From: Bacillota bacterium
GTDB taxonomy: Bacteria > Bacillota_I > Bacilli_A > RF39 > UBA660
Length of the DNA stretch: 64,000 nt
Reading direction: 5' to 3'
Assembly: GCA_023460995.1 (NCBI GenBank)
Contig: JAEWOE010000007.1
Coordinates: 62,001 to 126,000, forward strand
Part shown: piece after piece, positions 17,987 to 26,342 of the stretch
Numbering within the stretch: the stretch's first letter is position 1
Layout: each line of letters starts with the position of its first letter
The notes under the pieces: generated by a model
Database searches by the model: none
The model's input: the letters and a program-made list of their open reading frames with translations, nothing else
What the model was told of the DNA's origin: nothing
Program-made: the position numbers and the translations under genes

Positions 17987-18033
17987 ATAATATCACAGGT
18001 TTATAAAATTGTCAAATATTATTTTAATATCAC
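17987..18033 (-). promoter_or_regulatory. Promoter of the MCP-like gene with upstream AT element
   Basis: TTGACA (18010-18015), 17 bp, TATTAT (17987-17992). Immediately upstream is GATATTAAAATAATAT (18014-18033 region), the element repeated before many promoters in this window. The remaining gap to 18144 holds a small hairpin (CAAGG-TGAAATT-CCTTG) that may end the upstream transcript. Confidence 0.8.
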
Positions 18034-18144
18034 ATAGATATCTATATAAAACCCGAAGGGATAATAGTAATTAACTCTATGTAAATATTTGAACAAGGAA
18101 TTTCACCTTGGATATTGAAATAACTAAACAGAATCAGTGTTTTG

Positions 18145-18588
18145 TCATGTTTTCTTAACGAAGCTATCTAATACTTCGTCTAAAGTTTTCTTGTCACACA
18201 TACAATCATAGTCATAAATCCAATGTTCTATATTTGCTCTTTTACCTCTGATGTTCTCGGTATTTTCTTTTGTCTTTAATATCTCAATAACACTACCATT
18301 CTGAAAGGTTATTTTATTATCTTCAACATCATAAGACATTACTTCTTCAACATTATTTAACTCCATTAATTTCACCAAATCCTGTGTTGTTGTTTTATTA
18401 TTGGCATCATATATACCACAAACACTTCTATCCTGCAAAATGGCTCTTGAAATTAGAGATACTAACTTGTATTGTTTAGAAAAATTAGCAAACCTTTTTT
18501 CATACTTATTTCCATACATCAATTTCAATAATATTTTTTGATAGAGTTTCAAATTCAATCCAAACGATTCTATAAAGGAATTATTCAT
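18145..18588 (-). CDS. Short protein resembling part of a large terminase
   Basis: 147 aa from the ATG 10 nt after GGAGGTG. The text YQKILLKLMYGNKY and later NGSVIEILKTKENTENIRGKRANIEHW resembles the ATPase region of phage large terminases around Walker B, but it has no Walker A and is far shorter than about 450 aa. It may be a domesticated fragment or a regulator. The family link is tentative. Confidence 0.5.
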   Translation of the reverse strand: MNNSFIESFGLNLKLYQKILLKLMYGNKYEKRFANFSKQYKLVSLISRAILQDRSVCGIYDANNKTTTQDLVKLMELNNVEEVMSYDVEDNKITFQNGSVIEILKTKENTENIRGKRANIEHWIYDYDCMCDKKTLDEVLDSFVKKT

Positions 18589-18646
18589 ATTATGTATTAT
18601 CACCTCCAATCAGAACGAAATTTAACTTTCATTCACTTTTTGTTAA

Positions 18647-18696
18647 TATACCATATATAGTAAATATAGTAATTGTAAAACACTATATATGGTATA
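18647..18696 (-). promoter_or_regulatory. Perfect 15-bp inverted repeat operator
   Basis: TATACCATATATAGT (18647-18661) and ACTATATATGGTATA (18682-18696) are exact inverted copies separated by 20 bp, 35 bp centre to centre. The proximal half merges with TGGTATATT, an extended -10, so a bound protein would cover the promoter of the terminase-like gene. Confidence 0.7.
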
Positions 18697-18710
18697 TAAA
18701 ATTTATTTAA

Positions 18711-19124
18711 TTAATATATGCTACCGTCTGAATTATAGATATATCCATGAGTATTATAAAAAGCTTTTTTTAAATAGTCTACAATTTCAAATTGCATATC
18801 AACTGATACATTTTTTCCATTTACCTTTACTGCTGACATATAAACTCCTTTTTTGGGTTTACTATAATCATAATTAGTATTATTTTCATTCCAGAAGTTT
18901 GTTTGGAAATCATCAACTCCAGTAAATGATATATCATACTCATTAATATTTTTATCAATATATTTATTAGCCAATTCATATAACCATACAGGAGATTTAA
19001 TTTCAACACCTAAAACTTTTTTGGCACACTGAATTCCATATTTTATTCCATCTATTTCATATATATGTTTATGTTTTCTACCACATACTGTGCAATTAGA
19101 CTCACCATCATAAATTCTAATCAT
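18711..19124 (-). CDS. Zinc-finger hypothetical protein
   Basis: 137 aa from the ATG behind AATGGAGAAATATTT. The N-terminus MIRIYDGESNCTVCGRKHKH followed by GIKYGIQCAKK gives a CxxC...C pattern with a nearby His, likely one zinc site. The rest is unassigned. Confidence 0.65.
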   Translation of the reverse strand: MIRIYDGESNCTVCGRKHKHIYEIDGIKYGIQCAKKVLGVEIKSPVWLYELANKYIDKNINEYDISFTGVDDFQTNFWNENNTNYDYSKPKKGVYMSAVKVNGKNVSVDMQFEIVDYLKKAFYNTHGYIYNSDGSIY

Positions 19125-19193
19125 AAATATTTCTCCATTATAACAAATTATATTTATATTATAAATAATAGTATAATACATGTCAACAGTATA

Positions 19194-20555
19194 TTACTTA
19201 TTTATCCAAATATAATAGCAAGTTGTAGCCCATTTAGCAAAGCTAATCATTTCGGGAGTAAGTTTTAAATTCATAAATTCTTCTTTAGTTTGTAAACTAA
19301 TACCATATTTTTTAAATCTTGCCCTATTATTAAAGAAATTAGCTCGTAACACACTATAAAACGCTTTTTTAATCTCTTGCTCTGGAATAGCATCAAGTAT
19401 TTTTTTACAATATTTAGGAGAAGAAATAAATTCATATTGAAATCCATATTTCTCTAATAAATCAGTAATCTTCTTTTGTTTATCTTTTTTCTCTTGAGTT
19501 AAATTATCACAAACATATATAGCTCCTGCATGGTCTAAAAACTTATTGTATTTACTCATTGTTGAAACAATTTCTATGTATGGTCTATCAACTAATGGTG
19601 CAGTCATTTTTACTATTTCTTTACCTAATCCAATTCCTCTAAACATAGGGTGTATAATGAATCTTGAACCAGTTAAAATATCTTTATTAACTTCTGTAAG
19701 AATTGGAACACCTTTTGCATTAATGTACTTCTTATTAAAGTATACATTTCTACCTACAAGTTGTTGTTTTGGCATAGAGTATACGGCAACTCCTACAAGC
19801 ATATTTTTATATGTCATTTTAAATATGTATTTGGTGAATTTTGCCTCGGTATTTTTATAATGATATTTTCCAAGTTTTTTATAGTCTTCTATATTTCCTT
19901 GTTCAATTTTAATGTCTTGAATAAAAGGATTCTTAATTTCATTTGTATTATGTTCTATAATTAATCCTTCACCCATACCAAAATCAAATACATAATCAGC
20001 TTGTAAAAAATCTTGTAAATCATTATGTGCTGTTGCAACTATTACTTTCTTTTTTAGTCTACGAGCTATTTTTTGGATATTATAGCTTACAATATGTGCA
20101 GTAGTTCTATCTAGAAAACTACAAAATTCATCTATACACCATACATCTTGATTACTCTCAATTAATTTAGCTATCTTAAATCTATATTTTTGTCCATCTG
20201 ATAATATCTTGAATGGTTTTACATATAAAAATGCTTCACCTAATCCAACAAGATTAAGAAGATATAATGATTCTTCTAAATCTTTACCTATAGTATCAAT
20301 AATGGGTTCATCTGAATCTTCATCAAATAATGGTTCTAAAAACCCATATTCTTTTTTAAATTCATTTAACAAACTGCTTTTTCCACTACCACTCATTCCA
20401 GTAAGATAAAGAATATTAAATTCAGGTATAATTAAATTTTCAACTATAATATGTTTATGCGTTTCATCAATACCAACTCCAAAAGCATCTGATATTTCTA
20501 TTACTCTTGCAGAAGGATTAACAATATTAGTCTTGTATGTAATGTTCAAATCCAT
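19194..20555 (-). CDS. ABC-type ATPase fused to a GNAT-like acetyltransferase domain
   Basis: 453 aa. The N-terminal half is an ABC ATPase: Walker A GMSGSGKSS (53-61), signature-like ILSDGQKYRFKIAKLI, Walker B DVWCIDEFCSFLD, and ATAHNDLQDF as the His-switch region. The C-terminal half (about 220-340) looks like a GNAT fold (FIIHPMFRGIGLGKEIVKM, an acetyl-CoA-loop-like R-G-I-G-L-G). This domain pair is known as COG2401-type proteins of unknown role. It has its own promoter at 20571-20598. Confidence 0.8.
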   Translation of the reverse strand: MDLNITYKTNIVNPSARVIEISDAFGVGIDETHKHIIVENLIIPEFNILYLTGMSGSGKSSLLNEFKKEYGFLEPLFDEDSDEPIIDTIGKDLEESLYLLNLVGLGEAFLYVKPFKILSDGQKYRFKIAKLIESNQDVWCIDEFCSFLDRTTAHIVSYNIQKIARRLKKKVIVATAHNDLQDFLQADYVFDFGMGEGLIIEHNTNEIKNPFIQDIKIEQGNIEDYKKLGKYHYKNTEAKFTKYIFKMTYKNMLVGVAVYSMPKQQLVGRNVYFNKKYINAKGVPILTEVNKDILTGSRFIIHPMFRGIGLGKEIVKMTAPLVDRPYIEIVSTMSKYNKFLDHAGAIYVCDNLTQEKKDKQKKITDLLEKYGFQYEFISSPKYCKKILDAIPEQEIKKAFYSVLRANFFNNRARFKKYGISLQTKEEFMNLKLTPEMISFAKWATTCYYIWINK

Positions 20556-20570
20556 ACACCTCTTACCTCC

Positions 20571-20598
20571 ATTCTAACATGCAGCGTTATAATGTCAA
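20571..20598 (-). promoter_or_regulatory. Promoter of the ABC-GNAT gene
   Basis: TTGACA (20593-20598), 16 bp, TAGAAT (20571-20576); the -10 lies only about 15 bp before the coding start, overlapping the ribosome-binding region (GGAGGTAAGAGG). An AT element variant (TAATAAAATAATTTT) lies about 25 bp upstream of the -35. Confidence 0.6.
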
Positions 20599-20671
20599 CC
20601 CCTGCTATGCAAATATATTAAAAATTATTTTATTAACACAATAACCGAATAAAACAGCGTTTCTATCTTAT

Positions 20672-21175
20672 TTATTCCTCATCAAATTCTTCTAATTTAC
20701 TTGTTGAATACGAATAACTTACACTACATACACAATTAAACGTTTTTCTACAATCAGGACATTCTATTTCCTCATCACTATCCTCATATGGAATTTCATC
20801 ATCTCCATATTCAAATTTATAATCACAATATGGGCAAACTACCGTATCACAACATTCATGTTTGTTTTCCCATTCAAGTCTCTTTTCTTGTTTATCTGAA
20901 CCTTCTTTAGATAATCCAGAATATAAACCATGATGATATTTGTCTGTATATTCATCTTTCTTATCACTAATCCAATGTACGTCTTCATGTTTTGTAATTA
21001 CTTTCTTCAATTCATAATCCCAAAATTTATTACAGTAGAACGGACATTCTTTACTATTATGTATTAGTTTACTTTCTTTTTCAAAACCATAAATTCCACA
21101 AAAATCGCTGACAGTATCATTTTCATCTGCCTTAAATTTTCTAAGACAATCATAACAATTACAAGTTTTTATCAT
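20672..21175 (-). CDS. Protein with several zinc ribbons
   Basis: 167 aa with many Cys pairs: TCNCYDCLRKF at the N-terminus, CCDTVVCPYCDYKFEYG and IECPDCRKTFNCVC in the C-terminal half, so two to three zinc sites. Acidic C-terminus (LEEFDEE). Probably nucleic-acid or protein binding; specific role unknown. Confidence 0.7.
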   Translation of the reverse strand: MIKTCNCYDCLRKFKADENDTVSDFCGIYGFEKESKLIHNSKECPFYCNKFWDYELKKVITKHEDVHWISDKKDEYTDKYHHGLYSGLSKEGSDKQEKRLEWENKHECCDTVVCPYCDYKFEYGDDEIPYEDSDEEIECPDCRKTFNCVCSVSYSYSTSKLEEFDEE

Positions 21176-21219
21176 TTATAATCCCCTTTTCAAAAACCAA
21201 ATGAAAGATAAGATTCATG

Positions 21220-21432
21220 TTATTTTTGGTTATAGTCACATTTTATAATAATGCTATCTTGATTGTTGTATTGTCTCACCCATCCACCTTGGCAATCTGA
21301 AAAATTACCCTTGAATGTTTTAATGCTACTTTTTTCAAAATCAAAATCTTCAACTATATGCTTTTCAAAATCAGTTTCAGGGGTTAATACTATTTGTGTA
21401 GTACCGTCTTCAACATATATGTACGTTTTCAT
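21220..21432 (-). CDS. Small hypothetical protein
   Basis: 70 aa, MKTYIYVEDGTTQIVLTPET, beta-rich with no recognised family. Good ribosome-binding site GAAAGGAGTATTAA. Part of the early-gene run where each gene has its own AGAAAGGA-type site. Confidence 0.6.
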   Translation of the reverse strand: MKTYIYVEDGTTQIVLTPETDFEKHIVEDFDFEKSSIKTFKGNFSDCQGGWVRQYNNQDSIIIKCDYNQK

Positions 21433-21480
21433 TTAATACTCCTTTCAGTTATAACCAAAGAATTGTTTGGTTTGGTTTCA

Positions 21481-21735
21481 TTATTTATTAACATCTTTCA
21501 AAAAATTTTCAAATTCTTCTTGTGTCATATTATTTGGTGCAAAGCTATTTATTACTTCTGAAAAAGGTTGTAAATAATTATTCAACACATCTTCTCCATA
21601 TTCTCTATTTGGTACAGTTCCAGTTTCATTATTTAGATACTCTTCTTTTGTTAAATTCCAATGTGTGGGACAATCAACTATAGTTGAAAATCTACAGTAT
21701 AGTCCATTTGGTTGTTTTGAAATAAAAGCTCCCAT
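21481..21735 (-). CDS. Small conserved-type hypothetical protein
   Basis: 84 aa beginning MGAFISKQPNGLYCRFSTIV, with a C-terminal helix NNMTQEEFENFLKD. Seen as a type in Firmicute phages as far as I recall; no function assigned. Confidence 0.62.
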   Translation of the reverse strand: MGAFISKQPNGLYCRFSTIVDCPTHWNLTKEEYLNNETGTVPNREYGEDVLNNYLQPFSEVINSFAPNNMTQEEFENFLKDVNK

Positions 21736-21780
21736 AACACATCCTTTCTAAATTCCACATAAATATGGAATTTTATTCTA

Positions 21781-22113
21781 TTATTCAATTCCTAATAATT
21801 TCTTTTCATTTTTAACTTCTTCATATAATTTATTTAAAATGCTTTTATTATCAGAATATATAGACAAATCTTTTAAAAAACTTTCAACCTTATTATCTAA
21901 GATAAGTATATACATCAGTCTCTCTAAATCATACTTGATAGAATGTGCTAAATAGGAATCTTTTTCTAAATATTTATCCATAATATTATCTAAGTTAAAG
22001 TTATTCAATTCTTTAATTTTGGTTTGACACTCTCTTAATTTTGATATTGAGCCACATTCATGTATTCCTTTATCAGCATTACATATGTTTTCTTTCTTTT
22101 TTCTAAAAAACAT
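21781..22113 (-). CDS. Hypothetical helical protein
   Basis: 110 aa with a basic N-terminus (MFFRKKKENICNADKGIHEC) and a helical remainder. No membrane segment or recognised motif. Ribosome-binding site TAAAGGAG. Confidence 0.6.
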   Translation of the reverse strand: MFFRKKKENICNADKGIHECGSISKLRECQTKIKELNNFNLDNIMDKYLEKDSYLAHSIKYDLERLMYILILDNKVESFLKDLSIYSDNKSILNKLYEEVKNEKKLLGIE

Positions 22114-22154
22114 TGTTTTATTCTCCTTTAAACTATTTTAATAGAATTGGGTTT

Positions 22155-22427
22155 TTATGCAAATATAATATTTATATTATTATTCTTAAAATACTCCCAG
22201 TCTTCTGTACTAATTAAAGACCCTGCTTTTTTACAAAAGTCTCCGAAGTCTCTATATTCTAATACAATATCTACACCCTTACCTTTTATAAACCTTGGAC
22301 AATTTTCTATAGGGGTTAATGATTTGTTATTATTCATTTGTAAATGATATGTATGCATATTAGTTGCACAATAAAAATTACGTTTATTATTAAATAGCAT
22401 CTGAAATTTACAATACCTACATTGCAT
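22155..22427 (-). CDS. Small zinc-binding hypothetical protein
   Basis: 90 aa; MQCRYCKFQMLF plus a later NFYCATNMH and ENCPRF give a likely zinc site. Ribosome-binding site AGAAAGGAATTAGTT. Unknown role. Confidence 0.6.
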   Translation of the reverse strand: MQCRYCKFQMLFNNKRNFYCATNMHTYHLQMNNNKSLTPIENCPRFIKGKGVDIVLEYRDFGDFCKKAGSLISTEDWEYFKNNNINIIFA

Positions 22428-22478
22428 AACTAATTCCTTTCTAACTCTAAATAAAAGAGCTGTTCTATGTACTAAATA

Positions 22479-22721
22479 CTAAAGCAATGAACTATCCCAG
22501 TTTTTATACTGTGACTTCTTCAATACTCTTCTCATTTTTAAAAGTCTTCTTATTTCACTTTTTGAAATAAGTGTCTTAAACATTATTGAAGTTCTTACCT
22601 CTTTATACTTGTAAGAATATTCATCTTTTAAAAACTCTCTAAACTCTCTTATGTCTTTTATCCTAGCTTTAATACAATATGTAAGTTCTTCATAACTGCA
22701 TGAATCAAATTGTTCTCTCAT
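22479..22721 (-). CDS. Small basic hypothetical protein
   Basis: 80 aa, MREQFDSCSYEELTYCIKAR, basic C-terminus (RRLLKMRRVLKKSQYKNW) that could bind nucleic acid. No family recognised. Confidence 0.58.
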   Translation of the reverse strand: MREQFDSCSYEELTYCIKARIKDIREFREFLKDEYSYKYKEVRTSIMFKTLISKSEIRRLLKMRRVLKKSQYKNWDSSLL

Positions 22722-22766
22722 AAAATTCCTTTCTAAAATATTATATATGTGTCATTTTGTTTAGTT

Positions 22767-23042
22767 TTATAAACCCCATTTTTCTTTATTTCTTTCTAAA
22801 CATTCCACAAATGCTATAGCTACGGCAGCAGTATGTATAGCTTCAGTTTTCATATTTTCATAACCACCTTTATTAGTTCCATTATCAAAAACTGTTTCAT
22901 TAACTGCTTGACAAAACTCACCATATTCTTCTCCTAGAATACTAACCCAATCAGTAGGTTTATGGTTTTGTTCTCCCCATTTGGACTCTTGTCTATCACG
23001 TTCAGAATTGACCCATTCTAATACTTTCATTCTATTATCCAT
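22767..23042 (-). CDS. MazG-like nucleotide pyrophosphohydrolase
   Basis: 91 aa. Contains NSERDRQESKWGEQNH, then LGEEYGEFCQAVNE with the ExxE metal-binding helix of the MazG/all-alpha NTP pyrophosphatase fold, and a second helix TEAIHTAAVAIAFVECLERN. Such phage enzymes hydrolyse NTPs, dNTPs or (p)ppGpp to shape host physiology; the substrate cannot be read here. Confidence 0.78.
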   Translation of the reverse strand: MDNRMKVLEWVNSERDRQESKWGEQNHKPTDWVSILGEEYGEFCQAVNETVFDNGTNKGGYENMKTEAIHTAAVAIAFVECLERNKEKWGL

Positions 23043-23048
23043 TATGTA

Positions 23049-23369
23049 CTATTCCTTTCTTGTATATGGTTCTGGTAATGGTTGCCACGCTATAACATTT
23101 ATTATTTTTCCTGTACATATCCATTCTTCTCCATTCCATCTTGCAACATTAATTAAGTGTGAACCATATTCACTTATGTAAGTAACCAATACGGTAATTA
23201 AATTCATATCTTTAGGATTAGGCAACCTCTCTCTAATAGAAATCCAATTATTTGATTTAGGCATTTCTTCAACTATATCATAAAATTCTCTAGGGTTAAT
23301 TAATACTTCTCCGTAATTTAAATCATATGTATCACTAATCTTTTTTAATAAGTCTTGCTCATCAATCAT
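23049..23369 (-). CDS. DUF551-type protein
   Basis: 106 aa. The C-terminal 70 residues match the DUF551 pattern: WISIRERLPNPKD, then VLVTYISEYG, VARWNGEEW and IAWQPLPEPY. These are common in phages; the molecular role is unknown. It lies 6 bp upstream of the MazG-like gene. Confidence 0.75.
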   Translation of the reverse strand: MIDEQDLLKKISDTYDLNYGEVLINPREFYDIVEEMPKSNNWISIRERLPNPKDMNLITVLVTYISEYGSHLINVARWNGEEWICTGKIINVIAWQPLPEPYTRKE

Positions 23370-23412
23370 ATATGTATTATTCCTTTCTCAATAATGTGAC
23401 AGAATAGAAATT

Positions 23413-23718
23413 TTATGTTGTTTTTAATAATTCGTTAATTTGTTCATCAATCTTATTCTTTTCTGCAACAAGTCTATCAATTTCCATTTGTTTGTTAATT
23501 TTCTTTATTTGCCTTACATCTTTTTTAGTTAAATAGCATACAGGTATAGCCTTTGTATAAACCCTTTCATAATGTCCAAATTTCTCACTATAAAATTTTC
23601 CTTGAGTTAATTTCCATAGATATTCTTTTAATACAGAAATATATTTGGAGTCTACAGAAAGTTTAATTTCACCATTTAAACATTGTTGTAGCATTCCTTT
23701 AAGTTTTTCACTCTTCAT
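23413..23718 (-). CDS. Small basic hypothetical protein
   Basis: 101 aa starting MKSEKLKGMLQQCLNGEIKL; start chosen because GAGGAAAG lies just upstream. The C-terminus is a charged coiled helix (INKQMEIDRLVAEKNKIDEQ). No known family. Confidence 0.62.
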   Translation of the reverse strand: MKSEKLKGMLQQCLNGEIKLSVDSKYISVLKEYLWKLTQGKFYSEKFGHYERVYTKAIPVCYLTKKDVRQIKKINKQMEIDRLVAEKNKIDEQINELLKTT

Positions 23719-23752
23719 AATCTTTCCTCTCATGATGGAATCGAAGTTCTAT

Positions 23753-24400
23753 TTACTTTGATTTTTCTTCCAAATTTCTTTTATCACATGCTACTTGACA
23801 TTCTTCTAATGTTTTATATAGAGATGAAATTCCAATTGAAGAATCATAGTTTTCTAAATATATTTTTTCTATATTTAAAACAACTCCCGAATCTTTGAAA
23901 TTTTTATCTGCTCTGTGAAAATTAAAATATACTGAAGAAACTACATCTTTTACAGGATAATAATTATAAGTATAAACTTTTCCATAAGAACAATGTGGAC
24001 AATCAACTTCTTTTTGTTTACCTAACACATCAACCTTAATTCTATAATGACCATTGCATTTTTCACAAACTGTTTGAGTACTGTTACTTTTGATATACCA
24101 AACAATGTCATGAGGAGCAAATCCACAACTCAGTTTCCTTTCAGTTTCTTTTGTATTTTCAACTATAGCCTTTTTTAGTTGCTCATTATGTAGCTTGTCT
24201 GTATTGCGTAAATCTTTTCTCAATTCATTATTTTCTTTTTGTAATTTATTTAATTGTTCTTTAACTAATGCTAGTTCATCAACTGTAGTCTTAATTTTTT
24301 TATTAACAGCCTCAGTTAAAATATCTCTGATAACTAATTCATGTTCTTCCATTAAATCCTCTGGATTGTAATAAGGTTCATCGTCTCCATAATAATTCAT
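23753..24400 (-). CDS. Coiled-coil protein with DnaJ-type zinc finger
   Basis: 215 aa. Residues 25-90 form a coiled coil (VDELALVKEQLNKLQKENNE). The middle has CEKCNGHYRI and VDCPHCSYGK, two CxxC pairs resembling a single DnaJ-like zinc unit. The C-terminal part is conserved-looking but unassigned. Probably a scaffolding or binding protein. Confidence 0.7.
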   Translation of the reverse strand: MNYYGDDEPYYNPEDLMEEHELVIRDILTEAVNKKIKTTVDELALVKEQLNKLQKENNELRKDLRNTDKLHNEQLKKAIVENTKETERKLSCGFAPHDIVWYIKSNSTQTVCEKCNGHYRIKVDVLGKQKEVDCPHCSYGKVYTYNYYPVKDVVSSVYFNFHRADKNFKDSGVVLNIEKIYLENYDSSIGISSLYKTLEECQVACDKRNLEEKSK

Positions 24401-24452
24401 ATATAATTATCCTCCTATTTATTATTATATTATTATAAAATCTAATATTTAT

Positions 24453-24737
24453 TTACTCTTCCTCTGATTTTTCTAAATTATTTAAATACATCTTAATATG
24501 ATTTCTCATACTTACAAAATCATCAAATACGTTATGCCTAATTATTATTTCATCGGAACATAAATCTAATTGTCCATAATCGGAATTAGTAGTAAATTCA
24601 ATAGTAAATACTTCACCAGTTTTATAGAAAGATTCAATTTTTGCATCATAATATGTAATAAAATTAATAGCTAATTTAAACTGTTCATCATCGCTTAGAT
24701 ATCTTCCATCACAATCAATAATTGACTTATTATTCAT
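24453..24737 (-). CDS. Small hypothetical protein
   Basis: 94 aa from MNNKSIIDCDGRYLSDDEQF; the in-frame ATG three codons earlier sits inside the GAAAGGATG ribosome-binding site and is unlikely. Acidic; no family recognised. Confidence 0.6.
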   Translation of the reverse strand: MNNKSIIDCDGRYLSDDEQFKLAINFITYYDAKIESFYKTGEVFTIEFTTNSDYGQLDLCSDEIIIRHNVFDDFVSMRNHIKMYLNNLEKSEEE

Positions 24738-24782
24738 TTTAATCATCCTTTCTTAACATTAACAAAACCTATTATTTATTAA

Positions 24783-24950
24783 CTATTTCCATAAATCAAT
24801 TTCTATTGATTTTAATTTATTTTGTATAGACATGTAATATTGAAAAAGATAGTCTTTAACCTGTTTTAATTCATCGTCTGTATATGACTCTTTCTTTCTC
24901 CATAGTTCCATAACTTTCTGCATCACTTCATGAGCTTCTATCACGTTCAT
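24783..24950 (-). CDS. Small helical protein
   Basis: 55 aa, MNVIEAHEVMQKVMELWRKK to IEIDLWK, strongly helical. Perfect GGAGG five bases before the ATG. Function unknown. Confidence 0.65.
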   Translation of the reverse strand: MNVIEAHEVMQKVMELWRKKESYTDDELKQVKDYLFQYYMSIQNKLKSIEIDLWK

Positions 24951-24986
24951 GTTTACCTCCTTTAATTTTGCTTTGAAATCAGTCTT

Positions 24987-25121
24987 TTATAATAATATAT
25001 CTCCATTAGCTGATATAAATGGTTTAGGTTCAAATTCTTCATTGTAACATGCTATAACAACTTTATTATCACCATAACCTTCTAACTGAATTTCTTGTAA
25101 TTTTTCTATTAAGTCATTCAC
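24987..25121 (-). CDS. Very small conserved-type phage protein
   Basis: 44 aa read from GTG (or 46 aa from TTG at 25127), behind GAGGTGAAGGA: NDLIEKLQEIQLEGYGDNKV then VIACYNEEFEPKPF. The (V/T)xDLIxKLQ..GYGD pattern is common among short phage proteins of unknown function. Confidence 0.6.
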   Translation of the reverse strand: MNDLIEKLQEIQLEGYGDNKVVIACYNEEFEPKPFISANGDILL

Positions 25122-25173
25122 AGTCAAATTCCTTCACCTCTAATCCAAATAAAGTTCGTATTCTATCATGTTT

Positions 25174-25485
25174 TTATCGTACTGAAAGCACTGATTTTAC
25201 TGCCTCCCACAAAGCATCACATAATTCTGTACTCCGATACATTTCTCCATCAACTTGCAGTTCACATTGGCTTAATGTTGAATCCTGATTATAATAAACG
25301 TCTTTGTTAGCATTATAAAGAATTTCAATCATTTTACCAACTGTGGTTTGAGATGCGATATCATTGTTTGATAAATGTCCTTCTTTAATTTTATATTCAT
25401 TCCAATTATCTAATAAGTAAGCCAGTTTTTCTTTTTGATTCTCTTCAATTTCTTTTAATTGTAAGACATCTATATGTTGTTTCAT
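25174..25485 (-). CDS. Hypothetical protein
   Basis: 103 aa, MKQHIDVLQLKEIEENQKEK; helical with a conserved-looking NNDIASQTTVGKMIEIL middle and a tail TELCDALWEAVKSVLSVR. Ribosome-binding site AGAAGGAGGACAT. Role unknown. Confidence 0.65.
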   Translation of the reverse strand: MKQHIDVLQLKEIEENQKEKLAYLLDNWNEYKIKEGHLSNNDIASQTTVGKMIEILYNANKDVYYNQDSTLSQCELQVDGEMYRSTELCDALWEAVKSVLSVR

Positions 25486-25521
25486 ATGTCCTCCTTCTAT
25501 GTTAACATTTAAACCAAAGCA

Positions 25522-25782
25522 TTATTTTGTTTCAACTGGTATTAATCCAAATACCTTATCATATAAACATCTGGTTATTTTAGCATATCTACACTCATTA
25601 ACATATGGCTTGTAGAACCAATTGTCAACTAATGGTATATGGTTCTTCTTTCTAAAATGTATTTCGATTTTGTCAGCTATTCTTTCGATTTTAATAGCCT
25701 TTATTTTATTACCATCTCTTAATTCTGTAAAAGACCATTCGATAAGCTTATAAGCACTATCATTATAATAACCTATGTACAT
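25522..25782 (-). CDS. Small hypothetical protein
   Basis: 86 aa, MYIGYYNDSAYKLIEWSFTE, basic, beta-rich. No recognised family; ribosome-binding site AGAAAGGA. Confidence 0.58.
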   Translation of the reverse strand: MYIGYYNDSAYKLIEWSFTELRDGNKIKAIKIERIADKIEIHFRKKNHIPLVDNWFYKPYVNECRYAKITRCLYDKVFGLIPVETK

Positions 25783-25798
25783 ATTTATTGATTCCTTT

Positions 25799-25936
25799 CT
25801 AATTTACTTCTTCAATTAACATTGCTACAAATAATAGTCCAAATATCCACCAAGCACTTTTAGTAACCCATACAGCTACTCCTATTAATGCCATTCCTGC
25901 TACTGCAACTATAGCCCTGCTTAAATGTTTACTCAT
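25799..25936 (-). CDS. Small membrane protein
   Basis: 45 aa: MSKHLSRAIVAVAGMALIGV followed by a second hydrophobic stretch WWIFGLLFVAML and an acidic end, so one or two membrane helices. GAAAGGAATATATAAA precedes the ATG. It is the first gene after the tRNA/structured RNA block. Confidence 0.65.
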   Translation of the reverse strand: MSKHLSRAIVAVAGMALIGVAVWVTKSAWWIFGLLFVAMLIEEVN

Positions 25937-26078
25937 TTTATATATTCCTTTCATTATAAATGTAGCACTTAAAAAAAATTATTTTAATAATAGTAGGAAC
26001 CATTTTTATTAATTGACAGTCGTTCAATAACCCAAAACTACTTACTAATTAACTTTTAGCCACATATATTTGTATTTT

Positions 26079-26153
26079 GATTGCGTACCCTCACAGCAAT
26101 CTTTGTTGATGTGTCTTCTCTCTTCCATATGTAACATGCTACATATCATCAAC
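26079..26153 (-). ncRNA. Structured RNA segment downstream of tRNA-Lys
   Basis: In minus-strand RNA: GUUGAUG/CAUCAAC (7 bp) encloses a perfect AUAUGUA/UACAUAU hairpin, followed after five bases by GAUUGC/GCAAUC with an 11-nt loop. Three helices in 75 nt, with no open reading frame, in the otherwise gene-free region 25937-26432. Whether it is a separate RNA or the tail of the tRNA transcript is unknown. Confidence 0.5.
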
Positions 26154-26161
26154 CCCACGAC

Positions 26162-26238
26162 TGGTGCATTATATTGGATTCGAACCAATGACTCCGAAAT
26201 TAAAAGTTTCGTACTCTAACCACCTGAGTTAATAACGC
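26162..26238 (-). tRNA. tRNA-Lys (anticodon UUU)
   Basis: 77 nt cloverleaf read on the minus strand: acceptor GCGTTAT/ATAATGC (one G-U), D arm ACTC/GAGT, anticodon arm CGAAA-CTTTTAA-TTTCG with anticodon TTT, T arm ATTGG-TTCGAAT-CCAAT, discriminator A and encoded CCA. AAA codons are very frequent in this AT-rich phage, which fits a tRNA-Lys(UUU) supplement. Confidence 0.93.
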
Positions 26239-26245
26239 TTATTTA

Positions 26246-26336
26246 ATGGAGCAAATCATTCGGTTTATATACATTCTCTCGGACACTTGAATTGCTATGT
26301 ACACCGAATCGAGTTTTTCAGTAGTCCTCGCTCCAT
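26246..26336 (-). ncRNA. Structured RNA at the predicted 5' end of the tRNA-Lys transcript
   Basis: 91 nt. Nested helices: P1 AUGGAGCGA with UUGCUCCAU (9 bp), P2 AUUCGGU with ACCGAAU (7 bp), P3 GUACAU with AUGUAU (6 bp), and an 18-nt bulge between P1 and P2. Bulge bases GGAC or CUCG can pair with GUCCGAG in the apical loop, so a pseudoknot is possible. The upstream promoter places the start of transcription at about 26336, the first base of P1. It is not a tRNA: no T-arm and no anticodon arm. Possible ribozyme, riboregulator or processing element. Confidence 0.55.
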
Positions 26337-26342
26337 AGTTAA

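Noticed and set aside
18145..18588. Functional large terminase subunit
   Set aside because: Only about a third of the expected length, no Walker A or nuclease motifs, and no packaging genes around it.
26246..26336. Second tRNA next to tRNA-Lys
   Set aside because: The acceptor-like stem GGAGC/GCTCC is present, but no T-arm, D-arm or anticodon arm can be drawn, so it was kept as a structured RNA.
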